Shown here: positions 59,419-64,000 of the stretch, in pieces
Layout of the letters: each line of letters opens with the position of its first letter
Position numbering within the stretch: position 1 is the first letter of the stretch
Assembly: GCF_001641615.1 (NCBI RefSeq)
Contig: NZ_LRRU01000017.1
Coordinates: forward strand, 124,001 to 188,000
Reading direction: 5' to 3'
From: Pseudoalteromonas gelatinilytica
GTDB lineage: Bacteria; Pseudomonadota; Gammaproteobacteria; Enterobacterales; Alteromonadaceae
Length of the DNA stretch: 64,000 nt
Made by a program: the position numbers and the translations under genes
Notes under the pieces: generated by a model
What the model saw: the letters and a program-made list of their open reading frames with translations, nothing else
Databases searched by the model: none
Told to the model about the DNA's origin: nothing

Positions 59419-59737
59419 TGGTGGCCCCTCCCAGACTTGAACTGGGGACCTAACGATTCTGGTTACCCACTACTTTCGTAATGGCCTGGACTATATCATC
59501 ACCCTAGATAACTTTATCTGTGGGGTGTCGGACGCTAATGATGTATTACACAGCAAGTTCGTGCTGAACCATCTAGTCTCTGAACCTTCTCCAAACGCTT
59601 TTGGAGCTTGGCTGCTGATTAGCATGTTTAAATAAACGAAGCCTTCCAGCAATTCATCCGATTTTCCATATGCCATTACTGACATAGGTCACAATTTCTT
59701 ATGAGTCGTGTGCTCTAACCAACTGAGCTAAGGGGCC
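59419..59737 (-). tRNA. tRNA-Ile2(CAU) replacement gene with group I intron
   Basis: Exons give a 77-nt tRNA: GGCCCCTTAGCTCAGTTGG at the 5' end, anticodon loop CTCATAA, T arm CCCAGTTCAAGTCTGGG, encoded CCA. It matches the E. coli tRNA-Ile2 pattern, whose C34 becomes lysidine (by TilS), so it should read AUA. The gene is split after CAT by 242 nt (59459-59700). Exons are identical to the two halves of the disrupted host copy. It lies 115 bp inside the right island end. Confidence 0.93.
59459..59700 (-). ncRNA. Group I intron (IC3-like) in tRNA-Ile2
   Basis: Conserved core on the minus strand: P (GAATTGCTGGAAGGC, 59641-59655), Q (AATCAGCAGCCAAGCT, 59605-59620), R (TTCAGAGACTA, 59574-59584), S (ATATAGTCC, 59488-59496), and terminal G at 59459. 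P7 is GACTA/TAGTC. GTG at 59690-59692 is the internal guide pairing with CAT of the 5' exon, ending in the usual U-G pair. The segments and the insertion site (CAU|AA) match the Azoarcus tRNA-Ile intron. There is no homing-endonuclease gene. Confidence 0.92.
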
Positions 59738-59776
59738 AAATTTTCATTTTAAGTATGCACTTAAAGATAAGTGGGA

Positions 59777-59805
59777 ATACTAACGGAATTACCGTTTAAC
59801 TTCAA
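59777..59805 (-). promoter_or_regulatory. Possible promoter of the replacement tRNA-Ile2
   Basis: TTGAAG and TAGTAT with a 17-bp spacer, ending about 40 bp upstream of the tRNA 5' end on the minus strand. It is within the island. Read-through from the original host tRNA promoter is an alternative source of transcription. Confidence 0.45.
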
Positions 59806-59851
59806 GGCATTGCACCTTTTCTTTGCCCTTATAAGTACACACCAAATTCTT

Positions 59852-59862
59852 ATACCACATAA
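59852..59862. repeat. Right terminal inverted repeat of the island
   Basis: ATACCACATAA, the inverted complement of TTATGTGGTAT at 28858-28868, directly abutting the 5' part of the host tRNA. Confidence 0.85.
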
Positions 59863-59919
59863 GAACTGGGGACCTAACGATTATGAGTCGTGTGCTCTAA
59901 CCAACTGAGCTAAGGGGCC
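59863..59919 (-). pseudogene. 5' part of the split host tRNA-Ile2(CAU), intron-less
   Basis: The first 57 nt of the tRNA, GGCCCC... through the anticodon loop ACTCATAATCG to CCCCAGTTC, identical to the exons of the replacement gene but without an intron. The 3' end is replaced by the island. Its own promoter, if intact at the right side, would now transcribe into the island. Confidence 0.92.
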
Positions 59920-60120
59920 ATTGTATTAGCGAAAGCTAAATTTTTTGATGCGTTTAGCAGGTTTAACTGACTAAAGCGGGATGCAGTATAAAAAGTTTTT
60001 GTAACCTTGTCACTAGCAAAACCCTTTATTTTAACAATCACTAAATCAACTGCTCAAATAGTAAACTCTTTGTTTTTACAACGACCTTAAAGCATGCCGA
60101 TTAGTTTCTAGCCTCCGACA

Positions 60121-60134
60121 TTGTTCTAGATCAA
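60121..60134 (+). promoter_or_regulatory. FNR-type site upstream of hemN
   Basis: TTGTTCTAGATCAA differs at one position from TTGAT-N4-ATCAA, and is about 60 bp upstream of the chosen hemN start. Anaerobic activation of hemN by FNR is established in E. coli and Pseudomonas. Confidence 0.65.
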
Positions 60135-60192
60135 ATAGCTAAATCACTAAACTCGTTAAAATAGCCGCTCAATCAATTGCGGAGTGCTGACT

Positions 60193-61566
60193 GTGATAAA
60201 TTTACCTAGCTGGGATCAATCTCTGATCAACAAGTACAATATTTCTGGGCCTCGATATACATCTTACCCAACAGCATTGTCTTTAGCTGATGGTTATAAC
60301 CAACAAGATATGATTAACGCGATTGCGGCATCGAAAAGCCGTTCTTTATCTTTGTATATCCATATCCCTTTTTGCAGTCAGCTTTGTTATTACTGTGGTT
60401 GTAATAAAGTAATCACTCGTCATCAATCTAAAGCCGATTTATACCTAGATAATTTAGCGCTTGAAATTGCTGAGCAAGCAACACTTTTTGCCGATTATAA
60501 GGTTGAGCAATTGCATTTAGGGGGTGGTACGCCAACGTTCTTATCGGCAGAGCAAATGAGTCGCTTAATGGCATTGGTTGAACAGCATTTTAATTTTGCT
60601 GATGATGCCGAGCGCGGTATTGAGATTGACCCTCGCTCTTTAGCTGATGGCATGCTAGTTCATTTACGTAAGCTTGGCTTCAATCGTGTTTCGTTTGGTA
60701 TTCAAGATTTCAATGATGCTGTGCAACTGGCGGTTAATCGCCCGCAAAGTGTGCAATCTGTAAAAGGCTTGATTAGTGAGGCTCGTGAACTTGGCTTTAA
60801 GTCTATTAATGCCGATATGATTTACGGTTTGCCACTGCAAACACCTGAGAGCTTTAAAGAGACGATTGCACAGCTGATAGAGTTAAACCCTGATCGCGTG
60901 TCGGTATTTAACTATGCCCACTTACCAGATAGATTCGCAGCACAGCGTAAAATTAAAGACGCTGACTTACCATCTGCGGGCGATAAGCTCACTATGTTCA
61001 AAAATACCCTTGAGCAGATGTTAGCGGCGGGTTATCAGTTTATCGGTATGGACCACTTTGCCCGTAAAGACAATGAACTGGCAATTGCACAAAACGCGGG
61101 TCAATTACATCGTAATTTCCAAGGTTATACAACGCATGGCCAATGTGACTTATTAGGTTTGGGTGTGTCGTCGATTTCACAAATTGGCAATGCCATTTTA
61201 CAAAACGAAAAAGAGTTAAAACACTATTACAAAGCCGTGCAAGAAGGCTTTGGCAGTGCAGTCTGTAAAGGTGTTGCTTTAACTGATGACGATACGTTAC
61301 GTGCCGCAGTGATCAAACAATTGATCTGCCAGTTTGAGCTGGATATTCCTGCAATCGAAAAGCAGTTTAATATCAACTTTGCCAGCTACTTCTGCGAGGC
61401 ACTACAAGCACTTGACCCGCTACTGGCTGATGGCTTGGTGTCTGTGAGCCAAGAAAAAATCACAGTAACAGCCCGTGGTAATTTATTTATTCGTATTATT
61501 TGTATGTGCTTTGATGCGCACCTACAACAACAAATCAAGCAAACTCGTTTCTCACGAGTTATCTAA
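60193..61566 (+). CDS. hemN: Oxygen-independent coproporphyrinogen III oxidase HemN
   Basis: 457 residues from the GTG at 60193, with GGAG 8 bp upstream; the GTG at 60184 overlaps this SD and is less likely. Radical-SAM motif CSQLCYYCGC (Cx3Cx2C), YHLGGGTPTFL-like EQLHLGGGTPTFL, and NFQGYTTH and DLLGLGVSSIS in the C-terminal part. It oxidatively decarboxylates coproporphyrinogen III anaerobically. It follows the island and probably responds to FNR. Confidence 0.96.
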   Translation: MINLPSWDQSLINKYNISGPRYTSYPTALSLADGYNQQDMINAIAASKSRSLSLYIHIPFCSQLCYYCGCNKVITRHQSKADLYLDNLALEIAEQATLFADYKVEQLHLGGGTPTFLSAEQMSRLMALVEQHFNFADDAERGIEIDPRSLADGMLVHLRKLGFNRVSFGIQDFNDAVQLAVNRPQSVQSVKGLISEARELGFKSINADMIYGLPLQTPESFKETIAQLIELNPDRVSVFNYAHLPDRFAAQRKIKDADLPSAGDKLTMFKNTLEQMLAAGYQFIGMDHFARKDNELAIAQNAGQLHRNFQGYTTHGQCDLLGLGVSSISQIGNAILQNEKELKHYYKAVQEGFGSAVCKGVALTDDDTLRAAVIKQLICQFELDIPAIEKQFNINFASYFCEALQALDPLLADGLVSVSQEKITVTARGNLFIRIICMCFDAHLQQQIKQTRFSRVI

Positions 61567-61573
61567 CCCAACA

Positions 61574-61600
61574 AAAAGCAGAGCCTAGGCTCTGCTTTTT
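61574..61600 (+). terminator. Bidirectional terminator between hemN and DUF2489
   Basis: Palindrome AAAGCAGAGCCTAGGCTCTG with A and T runs on the two sides; it serves both convergent genes. Confidence 0.85.
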
Positions 61601-61627
61601 ATTTTGCTTAAATCACTGCACGTATGT

Positions 61628-62143
61628 TTAATTGAATACGACGTTTTCGCTGCCTGGGGCTGCTTTAAACTCTTCAATGATACGTACGCAATCTGCTTTT
61701 ATCTCATCGCTAAGTTGCTCTTCAGCACGCCAGCGAGTGGTGTCCATTTTAAAAATCTCTTTTTTAGAGTATTTCTTACGGGCATCATGGGTTGGCATGT
61801 CTTTAACTACTTCGTACATTTTAAATATGCCTGGGTAGCGCTCACTTAACTCAAACTCTTCTGCAAAGCTGTATTGAGAGATCAGCACCCAAATGCGCAA
61901 GCTGCCTTCTGAGAACTCACATTGCTCTTCATTCATTGCACGGGCAATTAAATGAATGCTATCGGCTAACTTTGCATTACGCTTTGTTCTTGATGCCGCA
62001 AGCTTTTGCTCATGCTCAGCTTGCTTCTTGGCGATAAGCTTATTTTGCTCTTTTAGTTTATACAGAAGTTGTCCTGCATAAAACGCAAGCCCTGCGATAA
62101 TTGCCGCACCAATTACGATGGCAATAATCAAGGTTGTGCTCAT
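61628..62143 (-). CDS. DUF2489 membrane-anchored protein
   Basis: The 171-residue protein has an N-terminal membrane helix (TTLIIAIVIGAAIIAGLAFYA), a coiled coil (about 30-60), then the DUF2489 core (ADSIHLIARAMNEEQCEFSEGSLRI). It overlaps yihI by 4 bp, the conserved arrangement in Alteromonadales. Its function is unknown. Confidence 0.88.
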   Translation of the reverse strand: MSTTLIIAIVIGAAIIAGLAFYAGQLLYKLKEQNKLIAKKQAEHEQKLAASRTKRNAKLADSIHLIARAMNEEQCEFSEGSLRIWVLISQYSFAEEFELSERYPGIFKMYEVVKDMPTHDARKKYSKKEIFKMDTTRWRAEEQLSDEIKADCVRIIEEFKAAPGSENVVFN

Positions 62144-62742
62144 CGCTCATCCTCATCTTCGTCATCAAACCATTCGTTCGCTAAATCGTCAGATAAGTAC
62201 TTATCGAAGTCTGATTCACCTTCATCGTAAAAATCATCTTCAAAGTCATCTTCGTACTCGTCTTCATCATCTTCGATACCTAATAGCTCACATAGAGCTT
62301 GGTGACGAGCAATACGACTATTAAAGTACTTAGCGTCTTTACCTGTTAGTAACTCGCCACGCTCATGACGTTCTACCAGTTTCAGAAGGCGCTCGTCATT
62401 TTCTAGCGCTTCTAGTTCTTGCTCTGGCGTTAACTCAGGCTCAGTTACTTTCTTCAGCTCAACCATTGGCTTTAAGTTGCGTTTCATTTCAACTTTTGGC
62501 TCCGCCTTAGGCGCAACTAAAGAAACCGGCTTTTTACTACCAACACGCTTATCTTTCGGTTGATTGTTCGCAGCAGTGTTTTCTGCTCTTTGTGCATCAG
62601 GCGCATTTCGAGACCCAGGTTTAGCACCTTTCGTCTTTTTAACTCGCTGCTCTTTTAACGCGCGCATCTCTCTAAGCTTTTCTTTACTTAGACGTACAGG
62701 ACCATTCGATGGAATTTTACGCGACTTTTTCTTTCTACTCAT
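62140..62742 (-). CDS. yihI: Der GTPase-activating protein YihI
   Basis: The 200-residue protein has a basic N-terminus (SRKKKSRKIPSNGPVRLSKEKLREMR), a middle ELTPEQELEALENDERLLKLVERHERGE, and a highly acidic C-terminus (DEDEYEDDFEDDF). This matches YihI, which stimulates Der during 50S assembly. It is upstream of the DUF2489 gene and adjacent to hemN and a CsrB/C-type RNA, as in E. coli (csrC-yihI-hemN). Confidence 0.93.
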   Translation of the reverse strand: MSRKKKSRKIPSNGPVRLSKEKLREMRALKEQRVKKTKGAKPGSRNAPDAQRAENTAANNQPKDKRVGSKKPVSLVAPKAEPKVEMKRNLKPMVELKKVTEPELTPEQELEALENDERLLKLVERHERGELLTGKDAKYFNSRIARHQALCELLGIEDDEDEYEDDFEDDFYDEGESDFDKYLSDDLANEWFDDEDEDER

Positions 62743-62904
62743 ATCTTGATCATCTCACTTAAGAGGTTGTGCACAACGCCTGTGTGGCATTGTAATGCTG
62801 GCATAACCAGAAGAATTCGATGTGCGGATGTGGTTGGTCAACTTGACGAACTGCGCACTTTTCATACTTTTAGTACAAACGGTGGCTATTGTAACAGGAC
62901 AAAT

Positions 62905-63245
62905 AAAAAGGCGGTAGAGAAAACATCTCTACCGCCTACTAATCTGAGCGCCAATTATCTGGACACTTCTCCCTTCGACTTTTTAGTCTTTATTATTTTT
63001 ATTATTATTGTTTTTCCATTTTGTTATTGTTTTAACCTTCCGTGTAGCATTCCATTTTGTTTTTATTATTAAACTTCCATGAGCTTTTATTATTCTCGGT
63101 CAATCCTGACGCTTTTTTGTTATTTCCTTTAGGACACCTAACCAGTGTCAACCCCTAAAGACTTGCCGCAATCACTTTCCTTATTACATTGTCCATGTTG
63201 TTTTTGCTGTCTCAGCGACAGTGGTTAATTTACTCATTAATAATT
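62905..63245 (-). ncRNA. CsrB/CsrC-family small RNA (CsrA antagonist)
   Basis: About 340 nt on the minus strand contains nine GGA motifs (AAGGAAA, AAAGGAA, CAGGATT, ATGGAAG, ATGGAAT, CGGAAGG, ATGGAAA, GGGAGAA, ATGGACA), mostly in A/U-rich single-stranded context. It ends with the terminator stem AGGCGGTAGAG/CTCTACCGCCT and T5 (62905-62937). It lies beside yihI, the location of csrC in E. coli. It would sequester CsrA. The 5' end is uncertain; about 63250 from an AT-rich -10 (TATAAAT). Confidence 0.82.
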
Positions 63246-63343
63246 TTGTTACAACTAATTTATATAATTTTTCTTACAGATAAGATATTGCAACAAGATC
63301 AAATCAACCAATAACAAAGACTTACAATTAAAAGTGAAATAAA

Positions 63344-63361
63344 AATAAGATTTAGCTTACA
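63344..63361 (-). promoter_or_regulatory. GacA/UvrY-type box upstream of the Csr RNA
   Basis: TGTAAGCTAAATCTTATT fits TGTAAG-N6-CTTACA with two deviations. Two more TGTAAG half-sites lie at about 63320 and 63272. This is the expected BarA/UvrY (GacS/GacA) activation region of csrB/C-type RNAs. Confidence 0.6.
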
Positions 63362-63417
63362 GCTCGATATGGTCAATGTCTCACAAGAGTGTGGGATATT
63401 TCGACATGGATTAAATA

Positions 63418-63446
63418 CAAAAAAAGCAGCTTGCGCTGCTTTTTTC
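63418..63446 (-). terminator. Terminator of the cytochrome c4 gene
   Basis: AAAAGCAGC/GCTGCTTTT stem with T run on the minus strand, about 48 bp after the stop at 63494. Confidence 0.85.
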
Positions 63447-63493
63447 ACACTAATCACATATTACTGCGCAGTATTACTACTGGCAATCAGACT

Positions 63494-64000
63494 TTAGTGT
63501 AAGCCACCTAAGTATTTTGAAAGTACTTCGATGTCTTTGTCTGTTAACTTTTTAGCGATGTCTTGCATCATACCGTTTAAGTCGTTATTACGCGTGCCAT
63601 CACGGAATTTTTCAAGTTGTGACTTGATGTATTCTGGATGTTGGAACGAAATTTTCGGGAATTTTGCAAGTGATGTACCGTTACCACGTGGACCGTGACA
63701 CGCAGCACATGCTGGAATACCACGCTCTGCATCACCGGCTTTATAAAGCTGCTGACCAACTTCTACTACATCTTTAGGTGTTGCACCTTCAGACATATTT
63801 AAAGAAGAGAAGTAAGCTGCTAGGTCTTTCATGTCTTGATCGCTAAGCGGCATAGCCATACCACTCATTACTGGATCCATACGACCTTCTTTGCCGCCAG
63901 ATGTCATACCTAATTTCAAATCTTTTAATTGTTTATAGATATAATCTGCGTGTTGGCCTGCAAGCTTAGGGTAGATATTAACCGGCGCATTACCGTCTGG
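63494..64000 (-). CDS. Cytochrome c4 (di-haem), 5' end outside window
   Basis: The frame is open to the window edge (about 169 codons). The second haem site CAACHGPRGNG lies in the second half, and PKLAGQHADYIYKQLKDLK belongs to the first c4 domain; MDPVMSGMAMPLSDQDMKDLAAYF and GMMQDIAKKLTDKDIEVLSKYL are its repeated axial-Met ends. It transfers electrons in the periplasm to terminal oxidases. Location near engB/yihI/hemN genes is common in gammaproteobacteria. Confidence 0.9.
   Translation of the reverse strand, partial: PDGNAPVNIYPKLAGQHADYIYKQLKDLKLGMTSGGKEGRMDPVMSGMAMPLSDQDMKDLAAYFSSLNMSEGATPKDVVEVGQQLYKAGDAERGIPACAACHGPRGNGTSLAKFPKISFQHPEYIKSQLEKFRDGTRNNDLNGMMQDIAKKLTDKDIEVLSKYLGGLH

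Larger units (their letters stand above)
28856..59862. mobile_element. GMT-type integrative island in tRNA-Ile2(CAU), about 31.0 kb
   Basis: Boundaries are set by the two halves of the broken tRNA gene, the 4-bp direct repeat GAAC at both junctions and the 11-bp terminal inverted repeats TTATGTGGTAT. The module gmtY-gmtZ-gmtX with a coiled-coil gene and helicase sits 2-9 kb from the left end. Base composition is more AT-rich than the flanks. Cargo is a retron, a two-component/c-di-GMP operon, HEPN and Shedu genes, and a replacement tRNA-Ile2 with a group I intron. No conjugation or replication genes are seen. Confidence 0.9.

Noticed and set aside
28832..59442. Simple model: island 28856-59418 flanked by 24-bp direct repeats with the intron-bearing tRNA as the host gene
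   Set aside because: It leaves unexplained the intron-less tRNA part at 59863-59919 and the matching terminal repeat at 59852-59862, which together restore the 28832 fragment to an intact gene.
59491..59685. 64-codon ORF across the tRNA intron
   Set aside because: It overlaps conserved intron core elements; no endonuclease motif, so treated as a shadow of the ribozyme sequence.

Overview
The window looks like a chromosomal segment of a marine gammaproteobacterium, most likely Pseudoalteromonas. Reasons: moderate-to-low GC, a complete thi cluster under a TPP riboswitch, the yihI/hemN/cytochrome c4 neighbourhood with a CsrB/C-type RNA, tRNA-Gly repeats next to orn-rsgA-psd, and small dispersed repeats of the kind common in this group. 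The genus is an inference, because no search could be run.

Left core (1-28.8 kb): pspA (cut by the window edge, sigma-54-type promoter), dusA, a lipoprotein, marC, zur, cheX-yjbQ, four tRNA-Gly(GCC) genes with two decayed upstream copies, orn, rsgA-psd, the thiamine operon (TPP riboswitch, then thiC-thiO-thiS-thiG-thiDE-thiF), a META lipoprotein, a thioesterase, a TonB-dependent receptor, the EF-P lysylation set (epmA, efp, epmB), galE, a PKD-repeat surface lipoprotein and an ECF-sigma cluster. Three MITE-like repeats are present. One, with 5-bp target duplications, supplies the last codons and stop of epmB.

Island (28,856-59,862, about 31 kb): a mobile element with 11-bp terminal inverted repeats splits a host tRNA-Ile2(CAU) gene exactly at the conserved GTTC of the T loop. 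The 3' end of that tRNA is at 28,832-28,855 and its 5' part is at 59,863-59,919. The recombination module is gmtY-gmtZ-gmtX plus a coiled-coil protein and a RecD/TraA-like helicase, that is, a gamma-mobile-trio (GMT)-type element. Just inside the right end the island carries a complete tRNA-Ile2(CAU) gene interrupted after the anticodon by a 242-nt group I intron resembling the Azoarcus tRNA-Ile intron. The element therefore appears to destroy a single essential-type tRNA gene and bring a self-splicing replacement.

Island cargo, left to right: a retron (msr-msd RNA with recognisable a1/a2 arms, a small accessory protein, and a reverse transcriptase that probably starts at CTG); a five-gene signalling operon (REC-PAS-GGDEF-EAL, REC-GGDEF, Tat-exported solute-binding protein, two hybrid histidine kinases); a small Cys/His-rich protein; a frameshifted PAS chemoreceptor-like gene; integron-style attC-like sites beside HEPN and DUF2806 genes; an LA2681-like HEPN protein; a Shedu (DUF4263) nuclease; and an unrecognised 292-residue protein. 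Retron, Shedu and HEPN genes make it a defence-type island; the c-di-GMP/two-component cassette is unusual cargo.

Right core (59.9-64 kb): hemN with an FNR-like site, a DUF2489 gene overlapping yihI, a CsrB/C-like RNA rich in GGA motifs with a GacA/UvrY-like box upstream, and the end of a cytochrome c4 gene.
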